Below are positions 1-7,101 of a stretch of DNA of 51,188 nucleotides, one piece after another (the stretch's first letter is position 1; each line of letters begins with the position of its first letter). The stretch is from Bacteroidales bacterium. Its GTDB lineage: Bacteria > Bacteroidota > Bacteroidia > Bacteroidales > UBA3824. The notes under the pieces are model-generated. The model was not told the origin of the DNA and searched no databases. It worked only from the letters and a program-made list of their open reading frames with translations. The stretch spans positions 1 through 51,188 of the forward strand of contig JAGCRY010000182.1 in NCBI GenBank assembly GCA_017964465.1. Reading direction: 5' to 3'. Both the position numbers and the translations under genes were made by a program.

Positions 1-354
1 AAACACGCCGAAGAATCCGATTTTGGACGCGAATTTCAGGCGTTGAGGATGGCTATCAAGACCGTTGACAGCATCGATGAGGCTCTCGACCACATTTATA
101 AATACAGCAGCAAACATTCCGAGGCTATCATCACCGACGATGCCAATGCCGCTGAAAGGTTCCTCAATACCGTTGACGCCGCTTGTTGTTACTATAACAC
201 AAGCACTGCCTTTACCGATGGCGCACAGTTTGGACTCGGCGCAGAAATCGGCATCAGCACCCAAAAACTCCACGCCCGCGGCCCTATGGGCTTGAAGGAA
301 TTGACCACGTATAAGTGGAAGATTTTTGGAAATGGACAGGTGCGCAACGCGTAA
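1..354 (+). CDS. proA: gamma-glutamyl phosphate reductase, C-terminal part (cut by window edge)
   Basis: This is the 3' end of the proline-pathway enzyme that reduces gamma-glutamyl phosphate to glutamate semialdehyde with NADPH. The reading frame is open from base 1, so the gene begins before the window; an internal ATG at 49 is not the start. The last 117 residues carry the ProA C-terminal signature, with a stretch reading [20 protein letters not shown] followed by the HARGPMGL and TTYKWKIFG segments that close the aldehyde-dehydrogenase-like fold. The gene ends just before a bidirectional hairpin that separates it from the minus-strand lipoprotein. The catalytic cysteine region lies outside the window. 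Identification is secure. Confidence 0.95.
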   Translation, partial: KHAEESDFGREFQALRMAIKTVDSIDEALDHIYKYSSKHSEAIITDDANAAERFLNTVDAACCYYNTSTAFTDGAQFGLGAEIGISTQKLHARGPMGLKELTTYKWKIFGNGQVRNA

Positions 355-377
355 CGTCTGATACATCAATAAAACAA

Positions 378-406
378 GACCGAATATCCATAATGGATGT
401 TCGGTC
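378..406. terminator. bidirectional terminator between proA and the lipoprotein island
   Basis: A 12-bp stem with one imperfect pair (GACCGAATATCC against GGATGTTCGGTC) closes a 5-base loop and is followed on the plus strand by TCATTTTATT. It lies between the convergent stops at 354 and 439, so it can serve both genes. Confidence 0.75.
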
Positions 407-438
407 TCATTTTATTGTAGCAGCGTGTTTCGTGTGTG

Positions 439-1167
439 TTAGAATTCAATTTCGATGTTTGCAGGTGCAAGTTCGAGACTTGCGCCAGACACAGGGTCTT
501 TGTCAAAGGTGAATGTTACCGTGAACGTGTACTTGCCCTTGTCAGAAGGATGATTTTTTAGATAAAACTTTGCTCTCTCAGGAAACAAAATCTCACCTTT
601 GAAGTCCGAAAGGTGCGAAATGGAATCCAGTGAATAATCTCTGACATTGTCATAGTCATTCGGCTCATATCCATTCTTGATGAATGAATTGTATCGCGGA
701 TAACGGATGTCAAACAAGTCATTAAGCAAAGCCCCAGCTGGATGAGCCTCGTCGAAATCTTTGTCGGCGACAATAGAAATAGACTTCAACGGCATCATGC
801 AACCGTTTCCGTTGCGTTTTTGGAAGTGCCTTCCCCAAAATGACGTATCTCCATAAAATACGGCATATTCATGGAATTTTGAAAGAATTGAATCGTGACA
901 CCACGAATAATTAGGGTAATAAGACGTACTCTTTACCCCACTGACATTAAAAACTGAGATGTCAGCAATGAATGTAGCATCTTGGTCGTCTAAATACACC
1001 GGGATTATTAACGCCAAACAATGAGGTGTGAAGAAAGACTCCATGTAACTACCGGTTTTGTATACACCAGCAGAATTTGCAACATTGTCAGAAGAAGATT
1101 CGTTGTCTTCCTTGCTACACGACCACATCAGTAGTCCTGCAAGAAGTGTGAATAGTATCTTTTTCAT
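439..1167 (-). CDS. small secreted lipoprotein, orphan member of the protease-associated family
   Basis: A 242-residue lipoprotein: hydrophobic signal peptide and lipobox LMWSC put the lipidated cysteine at residue 17, followed by acidic and serine residues (SKEDNESSSD) of the kind that can direct Bacteroidota lipoproteins to the cell surface. No known domain is recognised. It is a clear paralog of the genes at 1381 and 3836: all share FYGDT..., a segment around MPLK(S/T)ISVVADxxxDExHPAGTLLND, and a C-terminus ending LELAPAxIEIEF. Those two follow a C10 protease directly; this one has its own copy of the protease promoter. A role as protease partner or inhibitor is inference from context only, and I cannot name the domain family with confidence. 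Confidence 0.85.
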   Translation of the reverse strand: MKKILFTLLAGLLMWSCSKEDNESSSDNVANSAGVYKTGSYMESFFTPHCLALIIPVYLDDQDATFIADISVFNVSGVKSTSYYPNYSWCHDSILSKFHEYAVFYGDTSFWGRHFQKRNGNGCMMPLKSISIVADKDFDEAHPAGALLNDLFDIRYPRYNSFIKNGYEPNDYDNVRDYSLDSISHLSDFKGEILFPERAKFYLKNHPSDKGKYTFTVTFTFDKDPVSGASLELAPANIEIEF

Positions 1168-1178
1168 AGTTGTGTTGT

Positions 1179-1205
1179 TTAGTTAGGGTGAATATTTGTT
1201 GAAAT
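1179..1205 (-). pseudogene. remnant of a deleted C10 protease gene (last eight codons and stop)
   Basis: Read on the minus strand, these bases encode I-S-T-N-I-H-P-N-stop, matching the C-terminus ISTNIHPNK of the protease at 4548-6044 and ISTQIHPNK of the one at 2104-3600. On its upstream side the sequence joins abruptly to the protease promoter leader (ACGTCACAAAA... on the plus strand, as at 6108). The simplest reading is an internal deletion that removed all of a third protease except its last codons, leaving the promoter fused to the downstream lipoprotein. Confidence 0.75.
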
Positions 1206-1212
1206 TACGTCA

Positions 1213-1243
1213 CAAAAGTATAGCATAAATTTTTAAAATGCAA
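1213..1243 (-). promoter_or_regulatory. promoter of the orphan lipoprotein
   Basis: Minus-strand -7 element TACTTTTG (1220-1213) and TTG (1243-1241) are separated by 20 bp, a good Bacteroidota promoter. The -33 TTG touches the first palindrome of the operator-like pair. Confidence 0.7.
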
Positions 1244-1293
1244 TACCACGAAAGTAGTATTTTTGCAAAAATTTTATACTACGAAAGTGGTAT
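1243..1293. promoter_or_regulatory. double palindrome, copy A
   Basis: Two 18-bp near-palindromes, ATACCACGAAAGTAGTAT (1243-1260) and ATACTACGAAAGTGGTAT (1276-1293), start 33 bp apart. Taking the start site from the -7 element, their centres fall near -42 and -75. This fits two dimers of an activator bound on one DNA face; the LuxR-type protein at 6302 is the natural candidate (inference). Confidence 0.7.
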
Positions 1294-1306
1294 TTTTAGG
1301 GGAAAA

Positions 1307-1357
1307 CAAACAACCGACACCAAAATATATGATGTGAATTTTGGTGTCGGTTGTTTG
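1307..1357 (-). terminator. terminator after protease unit 1
   Basis: A perfect 20-bp stem (CAAACAACCGACACCAAAAT at 1307-1326 with its complement at 1338-1357) with an 11-base loop lies just past the lipoprotein stop at 1381. On the minus strand it leads into a T-rich stretch. A shorter copy with a 13-bp stem lies at 3771-3807. Confidence 0.75.
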
Positions 1358-1380
1358 TAGCAGTGTGTTTCATGTGTGTG

Positions 1381-2094
1381 TTAGAACTCAATCTCGATGC
1401 TTGCGGGTGCGAGTTCAAGGCTTTCGCCCGACACGGGGTCTTTGTCGAATGTGAGAGTTACCGTGAAGGTGTATTTGCCATGGACGGAAGGATGATTTTG
1501 AAATATTAACTTAAATCTGTCTGGAAAGAGAAAATCACCCTTGAACGATGACAGTGGCGAAATGGAATCCAACATATAGTCACTACCCAATCGGCTCGGA
1601 GCATACTTATTGCTAATATACGAATAATTGTGTGGATAGCTTATGGACAATAAGTCATTAAGCAATGTGCCTGCTGGATGATTTTCGTCATAATTCCTAT
1701 CTGCAACGACTGAAATCGTTTTCAATGGCATAATACTGCCATGCCCTTTGGCTACCATAGTATGTTGTCCCCAATATGTCGTGTCGCCATAATAGTTCGC
1801 GTAGTTATAGTATGGCAACCGAATAGAATCCGGGCATGATGCGAAACAACAATAATATTTTATGTTCTCATTATCGACCCTCCATACCGACATGTCAGCA
1901 AGTATTGCATCTTTCCCTGGTGAAACAATGGAATACTCCAATTCAAGATTGCATGGTATGTAGTACATATCCATGTAGTTGGCTGTGGACTCACATACAA
2001 AATGCTCCGTCCTATCAACTTCAGTACCACTGTCTTCTTTGCTACAGGAATAAAAAAGTAGTCCTGCAAGAAGAATGAATAGGATTTTTTTCAT
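1381..2094 (-). CDS. small secreted lipoprotein paired with C10 protease (unit 1)
   Basis: A 237-residue lipoprotein with lipobox LFYSC (Cys17) followed by SKEDSGTE. It starts 9 bp after the stop of the protease at 2104-3600, so the two are almost surely co-transcribed and probably translationally coupled. It is paralogous to the lipoproteins at 439 and 3836, most strongly in the last 60 residues (FTVTLTFDKDPVSGESLELA). The central region, around residues 25-110, is much more divergent than the ends, which could mean each copy fits a different partner. In Bacteroides fragilis, C10 proteases are reported next to small inhibitor genes; these proteins are larger and I cannot show homology, so an inhibitor role is a hypothesis. 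Confidence 0.85.
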   Translation of the reverse strand: MKKILFILLAGLLFYSCSKEDSGTEVDRTEHFVCESTANYMDMYYIPCNLELEYSIVSPGKDAILADMSVWRVDNENIKYYCCFASCPDSIRLPYYNYANYYGDTTYWGQHTMVAKGHGSIMPLKTISVVADRNYDENHPAGTLLNDLLSISYPHNYSYISNKYAPSRLGSDYMLDSISPLSSFKGDFLFPDRFKLIFQNHPSVHGKYTFTVTLTFDKDPVSGESLELAPASIEIEF

Positions 2095-2103
2095 AGTTGT
2101 GTG

Positions 2104-3600
2104 TTATTTGTTTGGGTGAATTTGTGTAGATATGTACAAATAGTACTTATAGAAATAGTGATTACGATAAATGTTGGTTGAATTTTGTAATTCGTTATTA
2201 CTATTCAATTGGTAGGCTTTGTTGTTGTCAAGCACATTAGTAGCGTAATAACCATCATTTAAATCTTCAAGCCCCCATCCCCAGTTGATATGAAAGAAGC
2301 AATCAGATTGTGTTGTTGTCCATGTGTTTACTTCAAACTCGCTAGACTCCTTACCGTCAGCATCATCGCGATACAGAATTAAGTATGTAGTCTGATGTTC
2401 TACGGAAAAGTGTTTTTTTGCATAGCCATCTACAATCCAAGTGTGACCGTCTTTCCCATTACTGCTTGGATTTGAACTTGTACACCCTGTCATTAATACA
2501 GGTCGTCTATCGTCCAAGGATTTTGTAATGTCATAGGTGTAATATCTTGACAAATTATTGCATGAATAGTTTTGTCTTCTTAGAAAGGAAATGGCATCTT
2601 TTGGATATGCTGAACTGCAGTTTATCCCGTAGGTAGTACCTATATGATTACCCACATATCTCACAAATCTTGCCACTTCATCTAAATGGTTTGGTTTAGA
2701 GGGGTTCACAATGTCAGACCAATTGAACGGGAACTTGTTGCTATATGCAGGTTTCCTCCAATATGCCATCAATTGAGCGGTAGCAATAGCAACACATCCT
2801 GCAAGGCATTTTGTTCCGTTTATTTCAGGTGCATATTTATTATACGGATTTTCTTGATGCCAACGTGCTGAGATGTATGGTCCAACGACATCTGTTCGCA
2901 AGTAGGTGGCACGATCCCAACTTGCTGTGCCTATGAAAATTCTGTCCGTGACTACTTTACTTTTCGACAATTCGACAGTAGTGTCTTGACTTATGCCCTG
3001 TACAGCAAGCAATTTGTCTGTTAGTGATTGCTCAACAGAATCCCTTTGGGCTTCCGCATTTGCGACACACAAGTCAACGTAATCCTGAGCCATGTCCATA
3101 AAGATTTGTAGCCCCGGATTGTCTGTATTTGCAGAAACGTTTCCTTCTTCCGAATACGCAAGTACACGTTCAGGAACTCTTACGTCGGCGCTTACCACAG
3201 CATAACCTTCGTCATAATTGAAAAGGTACATCAATGTGTCAATGTCCTCGGTGGTCGTGCCTGATTTACTGATAGTATGCTTAGACCTTGTGAGAACTTC
3301 GCATCGCGGCACTTCTGCACCACGTTTGGAGAGGGTGGGAGCATCTGAGGATTTGCCAAAAAAATTGCTGGCAATTTCCATAGCTTGTTCCATGGAGCGT
3401 TTCGGCGTTTTGTTTGACAATTCTTCGAGCAAAATCATCTCGTCCTGCGAGAGCAATACTCTTGGAACTTCTTTCGCCGATGATTCTTGTGGTGATTCAT
3501 TCACAGAAACTTCGTCGTTAGGTGATAGACCATCTTCACACGAAACGAAAGCGACTGCGAAAAACAACACAAGAAAACTCATTGATAGAATCTTTTTCAT
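2104..3600 (-). CDS. secreted streptopain-like cysteine protease (C10 family), lipoprotein form (unit 1)
   Basis: A 498-residue preproprotease. A signal peptide ends in lipobox AFVSC (Cys21), then CEDGLSPND, so the protein is predicted to be lipidated and exported. Residues about 45-200 form a propeptide like that of SpeB, with GYAVVSADVRVPERVLAYS. The catalytic domain has the C10 nucleophile motif GCVAIATAQLMAYW (Cys269), the general base in DGHTWIVDGYA (His386), and a conserved FHINWGWG segment near residues 445-455. All expected catalytic residues are present, so it should be active after propeptide removal. It is about 80 percent similar by eye to the copy at 4548-6044. Substrate is unknown: host proteins, competitors or self-processing are all possible. 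Confidence 0.92.
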   Translation of the reverse strand: MKKILSMSFLVLFFAVAFVSCEDGLSPNDEVSVNESPQESSAKEVPRVLLSQDEMILLEELSNKTPKRSMEQAMEIASNFFGKSSDAPTLSKRGAEVPRCEVLTRSKHTISKSGTTTEDIDTLMYLFNYDEGYAVVSADVRVPERVLAYSEEGNVSANTDNPGLQIFMDMAQDYVDLCVANAEAQRDSVEQSLTDKLLAVQGISQDTTVELSKSKVVTDRIFIGTASWDRATYLRTDVVGPYISARWHQENPYNKYAPEINGTKCLAGCVAIATAQLMAYWRKPAYSNKFPFNWSDIVNPSKPNHLDEVARFVRYVGNHIGTTYGINCSSAYPKDAISFLRRQNYSCNNLSRYYTYDITKSLDDRRPVLMTGCTSSNPSSNGKDGHTWIVDGYAKKHFSVEHQTTYLILYRDDADGKESSEFEVNTWTTTQSDCFFHINWGWGLEDLNDGYYATNVLDNNKAYQLNSNNELQNSTNIYRNHYFYKYYLYISTQIHPNK

Positions 3601-3647
3601 TGTTGTTTCGTATTTGATTAATTACTCACCTTATAAACATAAGGTCA

Positions 3648-3663
3648 TGTTCAATCTTGAACA
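3648..3663 (-). promoter_or_regulatory. palindrome at the start of the protease unit 1 transcript
   Basis: TGTTCAATCTTGAACA is a 7+7 bp inverted repeat with a 2-base centre. It begins within a few bases of the inferred transcription start of the protease mRNA. The identical sequence lies at 6092-6107 in front of the other protease, but is missing from the orphan lipoprotein unit. It could be an operator or a 5'-end RNA hairpin. Confidence 0.5.
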
Positions 3664-3668
3664 CGTTG

Positions 3669-3699
3669 CAAAAATATAACATAAATTTTTAAAATACAA
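3669..3699 (-). promoter_or_regulatory. promoter of protease unit 1
   Basis: Minus-strand -7 element TATTTTTG (3676-3669) and TTG (3699-3697) lie 20 bp apart, the same geometry as the promoters at 1213 and 6113. Confidence 0.7.
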
Positions 3700-3749
3700 T
3701 ACCACGAAAGTAGTATTTTTGCAAAAATTTTATACTACGAAAGTAGTAT
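3699..3749. promoter_or_regulatory. double palindrome, copy B
   Basis: ATACCACGAAAGTAGTAT (3699-3716) and the perfect-armed ATACTACGAAAGTAGTAT (3732-3749) repeat the 33-bp spacing and the position relative to the promoter seen in copies A and C. Confidence 0.7.
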
Positions 3750-3770
3750 TTTTTTGGGGAAAACAAACAA

Positions 3771-3807
3771 CCGACACCAAAATATAAGATGTGAATTTTG
3801 GTGTCGG
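3771..3807 (-). terminator. terminator after protease unit 2
   Basis: A 13-bp perfect stem (CCGACACCAAAAT with ATTTTGGTGTCGG) and an 11-base loop lie downstream of the lipoprotein stop at 3836. It is a paralog of the hairpin at 1307-1357 with a shortened stem. Confidence 0.7.
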
Positions 3808-3835
3808 AAGATTGTTAAAGTGTGTTTCTTGTGTT

Positions 3836-4540
3836 TTAGAACTCAATCTCGATGCTTGCGGGTGCGAGTTCAAGACTTTCGCCCGACACTGGGTCTTTGT
3901 CAAATGTGAGCGTTACCGTGAAGGTGTATTTGCCCTTGATGGAAGGATAATTTTTTAGATAAAATTTTGCTTCCTCTGGAAATAAAAACTCGCCTTTGAA
4001 GTCCGAGAGGGGTGAGATGGAATCCAGGTCATAATCAATAACTCGGCCCTTGGGAATGTACCCACTCTTGATGAATGAATTGTATCGGGGGTAACGAATG
4101 TCAAACAAATCGTTGAGCAGAGTTCCAGCTGGATGTGCCTCGTCGAAATCCTTGTCGGCGACAATAGAAATAGACTTCAACGGCATCATGCAACCATTCC
4201 CGTTGTGTAATTGGGAGTGGTTTTCCAAATATGCCGTATCTCCGTAAAATACGGCATACTCATGGAATTTGGAACGTATAGAGTCATGACACCACGAATA
4301 ATTAAGGTAAGCTGCGCGCTTTACTCCTCTTGAAATGTCGGCAATGAATGTGGCATCTGATATCTCTAAGTCTGGAATCATTAACTCCAAAGACTTAGGC
4401 GTGAAGATAGTCTCCATGTAGCTACCGGTTGCGGAGGAGATGAAATGATTTGAGACATTGTCTGAAGAAGATTCATTGTCTCCTTTGTTACATGACCACA
4501 TCAATAGTCCTGCAAGAAGTATGAATAGTAGTCTTTTCAT
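3836..4540 (-). CDS. small secreted lipoprotein paired with C10 protease (unit 2)
   Basis: A 234-residue lipoprotein starting at the ATG at 4540. The frame stays open to 4600, but the shorter start gives a proper signal peptide with lipobox LMWSC (Cys17), matches both paralogs, and sits 7 bp after the protease stop at 4548. It most resembles the orphan at 439: both have NESSSDNV after the lipobox, SWCHDSI, and a region reading PRYNSFIK. The conserved C-terminus ends LELAPASIEIEF. Function is unknown; operon position with the protease suggests an inhibitor, chaperone or surface partner. Confidence 0.85.
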   Translation of the reverse strand: MKRLLFILLAGLLMWSCNKGDNESSSDNVSNHFISSATGSYMETIFTPKSLELMIPDLEISDATFIADISRGVKRAAYLNYSWCHDSIRSKFHEYAVFYGDTAYLENHSQLHNGNGCMMPLKSISIVADKDFDEAHPAGTLLNDLFDIRYPRYNSFIKSGYIPKGRVIDYDLDSISPLSDFKGEFLFPEEAKFYLKNYPSIKGKYTFTVTLTFDKDPVSGESLELAPASIEIEF

Positions 4541-4547
4541 AGTTGTG

Positions 4548-6044
4548 TTATTTATTAGGGTGAATATTAGTTGAGATGTACAAATAGTACTTATAATCAT
4601 ACTCGTCTGGATAGATATTATCTGATGGTTTCAATTCATTATGTTCATCCAATTCGTAGGCTTTGTTATTGTTAAGCACATTTGTAGCGTAATAACCATC
4701 ATTTAAATCACTACATCCCCATCCCCAGTTAAAATGTAAGAAGCAATCAGACTGACCTGTTGTCCATGTGTTTACTTCAAACTCGCTAGAAATTTGTCCG
4801 TTAGAATCATCGCGATATATAATTAAATATGTAGTCTGATGATCTACGGTAAAGTATTTTTTTGCATAGCCATCTATAATCCAAGTGTGACCGTCATCTC
4901 CATTACTGCTTGGATTTGATTTTGTACACCCTGTCATTAATACAGGTCGTCTATTGTCTATGGAATTTGTAATGTCATAGATGTAATATCTTGACAAATT
5001 ATTGCATGAATAGTTTTGTCCTCTTAGAAAGGAAATGGCATCTTTTGTATATGCAGGACTGCCGGTTGCCCCGTAGATAGTTCCTATATGATTACCCACA
5101 TATCTCACAAATCTTGCCACTTCATCTTTATGATTTGGTTTAGAAGGGTTCACAATGTCAGACCAATTGAACGGGAACTTGTTGCTATATGCTGGTTTCC
5201 TCCAATATGTCATCAATTGAGCGGTAGCAATAGCAACACATCCTGCATAGCATGGTGTTCCGTTTATTACAGGTGCATTGTTGTTATATGGTTTTAATTG
5301 ATGCCATTTCGTTGTGATGTATGGACCAACAATATCTGTTCGCAAGTAGGTGGCACGATCCCAACTGGCAGTGCCTATGAAAATTCTGTTCGTTACTACC
5401 TTGCTTTTCGACAGACTAACCATAGTGTCTTGACTTACGTCCTGTGCAGCAAGCAACTTTTCTGTGAGTGATTGCTCCACAGAATCCCTTTTGGCTTCAG
5501 CATTTGCGACACACAAATCAACGTAATCCTGTGCCATGTCCATAAAGATCTGTAGTCCTGGATTGTCGGTATCTACGGAAACGTTTCCCGCTTCCGAATA
5601 TGCAAGTACACGTTCAGGAACCCTGATGTCGGCACTTACGACAGCGTAGCCTTCATCATAGTTGAATACGTACAGCATTGTGTCGAGGTTTTCAGTCAAA
5701 GAACCTGATTTGCTAAGGCAGTTCTTTGACCTTGTGAGAACTTCGCATCGCGGTACTGATGTGCCGCTTTTGGAGAGGGTGGATGAAACAGAGCCTTTGC
5801 CCAAGAAATTGTTGGCAATGTCCATAGCCTGTTCCATGGAGATTTTCGGTGTTTTGTTCGACAATTCTTCGAGCAAAATCATCTCGTCTTGCGAAAGTAA
5901 TACTCTTGGAACTTCTTTCGCCGATGATTCTTGTGGTGATTCGGTTGCAGAAACTTCGCCGTTAGGTGATAGTTCATCTTCGCACGCAACGAAAGCGACT
6001 GCGAAAAACAACACAAGAAAACTCATTGATAGAATCTTTTTCAT
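4548..6044 (-). CDS. secreted streptopain-like cysteine protease (C10 family), lipoprotein form (unit 2)
   Basis: A 498-residue paralog of the protease at 2104, with no length difference. Lipobox AFVAC (Cys21) is followed by CEDELSPNGE. The SpeB-like propeptide (GYAVVSADIRVPERVLAYS) precedes the catalytic domain with GCVAIATAQLMTYW (Cys269) and DGHTWIIDGYA (His386), plus the FNWGWG segment. Active-site spacing is identical in both copies. Differences concentrate around residues 85-115 (propeptide) and the last 60 residues. It is the gene nearest the divergent LuxR-type regulator and shares a 257-bp control region with it. Both copies look functional, which suggests the duplication is kept for dosage or for different specificity. 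Confidence 0.92.
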   Translation of the reverse strand: MKKILSMSFLVLFFAVAFVACEDELSPNGEVSATESPQESSAKEVPRVLLSQDEMILLEELSNKTPKISMEQAMDIANNFLGKGSVSSTLSKSGTSVPRCEVLTRSKNCLSKSGSLTENLDTMLYVFNYDEGYAVVSADIRVPERVLAYSEAGNVSVDTDNPGLQIFMDMAQDYVDLCVANAEAKRDSVEQSLTEKLLAAQDVSQDTMVSLSKSKVVTNRIFIGTASWDRATYLRTDIVGPYITTKWHQLKPYNNNAPVINGTPCYAGCVAIATAQLMTYWRKPAYSNKFPFNWSDIVNPSKPNHKDEVARFVRYVGNHIGTIYGATGSPAYTKDAISFLRGQNYSCNNLSRYYIYDITNSIDNRRPVLMTGCTKSNPSSNGDDGHTWIIDGYAKKYFTVDHQTTYLIIYRDDSNGQISSEFEVNTWTTGQSDCFLHFNWGWGCSDLNDGYYATNVLNNNKAYELDEHNELKPSDNIYPDEYDYKYYLYISTNIHPNK

Positions 6045-6091
6045 TGTTGTTTTGTATTTGATTAATTACTCACCTTATAAAAAAAAGGTCA

Positions 6092-6107
6092 TGTTCAATC
6101 TTGAACA
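6092..6107 (-). promoter_or_regulatory. palindrome at the start of the protease unit 2 transcript
   Basis: The same 16-base inverted repeat TGTTCAATCTTGAACA as at 3648, beginning within a few bases of the start site inferred from the -7 element at 6120-6113. Confidence 0.5.
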
Positions 6108-6112
6108 CGTCA

Positions 6113-6143
6113 CAAAAATATAGCATTAATTTTTAAAATGCAA
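6113..6143 (-). promoter_or_regulatory. promoter of protease unit 2
   Basis: Minus-strand -7 element TATTTTTG (6120-6113) with TTG (6143-6141), spacing 20 bp. The TTG abuts the first palindrome of copy C. Confidence 0.7.
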
Positions 6144-6193
6144 TACCACGAAAGTAGTATTTTTCAAAAAATCTTATACTACTTTCGTAGTAA
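6143..6193. promoter_or_regulatory. double palindrome, copy C, in the divergent protease/regulator region
   Basis: ATACCACGAAAGTAGTAT (6143-6160) and ATACTACTTTCGTAGTAA (6176-6193), again 33 bp apart. In the second site the central GAAA reads as TTTC, so the site is inverted while its arms and phase are kept. That favours a double-stranded DNA site for a symmetric protein over an RNA hairpin. The nearer site is about 88 bp upstream of the inferred regulator start site. Confidence 0.7.
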
Positions 6194-6240
6194 TTTTGGG
6201 GTAAAAAGCAATAAAAGTTGATTTTTAATGAGAAAAATAT

Positions 6241-6270
6241 TTGTGCGTTTTTCAATTATATATAAATTTG
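6241..6270 (+). promoter_or_regulatory. promoter of the LuxR-type regulator
   Basis: -7 element TAAATTTG (6263-6270) with TTG (6241-6243) 19 bp upstream; the inferred start is about 30 bases before the ATG at 6302. Confidence 0.65.
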
Positions 6271-6301
6271 CAGATGCTAAGTTTTTTATCTAAACCTAAT
6301 T

Positions 6302-7039
6302 ATGAAAGTTAAAGATTTCTTTAAAGATTACAATGAGGTCAAAGCACCGTGCGACGTGGATGAATCTTTTTTGAGCGGTGTCATACATGCTGCCGAGGCT
6401 GCAACGCGGTCGTCTGGCGATGGCATTTATGTGGTGGATTACATAAGAAGAAAAGTAGTTTACGTGTCGTCCAACATTGCACGATGGTGCAATATGCCTA
6501 TAAATAAAGACTCTAAAGGCGGTTATGATGGTTATCTCGAACATATCAACGAAGAAGATTCTCGGATGCTTGACGAAATCAACCGTGTTTCTTTTGATTT
6601 TTGGAAGGACATGTCTGACGAAGAATGTATGAGTTATTCGGTATCGTACGATTTCCTGTTAGGCAACGCAATGCTCCATCAGCGTTACACTCCTATTTTG
6701 GTAAAAGACGGTTATGTTGTTATGGCGATGTGTATTCTTTCGCCTTCTCAGAGCAAAAAATCAGGAAACGTTGTAATGTCGTCCCCTGAAAATCAATACG
6801 AGTATATCTATTCCTTGACCAAAAGAGAATGGTCTAAAGTTGCAAAAATTTGTTTGTCGTCACGTGAAAAAGAAATAATACGTTCTTCTGTAAAGGGCTT
6901 GTCGTCCACCGAAATTGCTGAAAAAAACGGAACAAGCGAAACAACTGTAAAGACTCAAAAGCGGTTTTTGTTTAAAAAACTCGGAGTAAAAACCATGAGT
7001 GAAGCCATAAGTATAGCAATGAACAAAGGGATGCTGTGA
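6302..7039 (+). CDS. PAS-like/LuxR-family transcriptional regulator, likely activator of the protease island
   Basis: A 245-residue cytoplasmic regulator. Residues about 35-150 look like a PAS-type sensor fold, with DGIYVVDYIRRKVVYVSSNI typical of its opening strands. Residues about 183-243 are a LuxR-type helix-turn-helix, with LSSREKEIIRSSVKGLSSTE and TVKTQKRFLFKKLGVKTMSEA. There is no receiver domain, so it probably responds to a ligand or redox state rather than phosphorylation. It is divergent from the proteases across a 257-bp region that holds palindrome pair C. LuxR-type dimers bind palindromes of about 18-20 bp near -42, which fits the repeated sites; control of the island is inference. 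Confidence 0.85.
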   Translation: MKVKDFFKDYNEVKAPCDVDESFLSGVIHAAEAATRSSGDGIYVVDYIRRKVVYVSSNIARWCNMPINKDSKGGYDGYLEHINEEDSRMLDEINRVSFDFWKDMSDEECMSYSVSYDFLLGNAMLHQRYTPILVKDGYVVMAMCILSPSQSKKSGNVVMSSPENQYEYIYSLTKREWSKVAKICLSSREKEIIRSSVKGLSSTEIAEKNGTSETTVKTQKRFLFKKLGVKTMSEAISIAMNKGML

Positions 7040-7046
7040 AAAAAAA

Positions 7047-7077
7047 TTGTCCATTTTTATTTTTTTTCTTACATTTG
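7047..7077 (+). promoter_or_regulatory. promoter of pyrC
   Basis: -7 element TACATTTG (7070-7077) and TTG (7047-7049) are 20 bp apart, in the short gap between the regulator stop and the ATG at 7102. Confidence 0.65.
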
Positions 7078-7101
7078 TGAATCCAATGTTAAATACATCA
7101 C

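Noticed and set aside
1243..1293. Double palindromes as RNA hairpins or terminators
   Set aside because: They lie upstream of the promoters, and one site has its centre inverted at the same position, which fits a DNA-binding site better. The real terminators lie next to them at 1307 and 3771.
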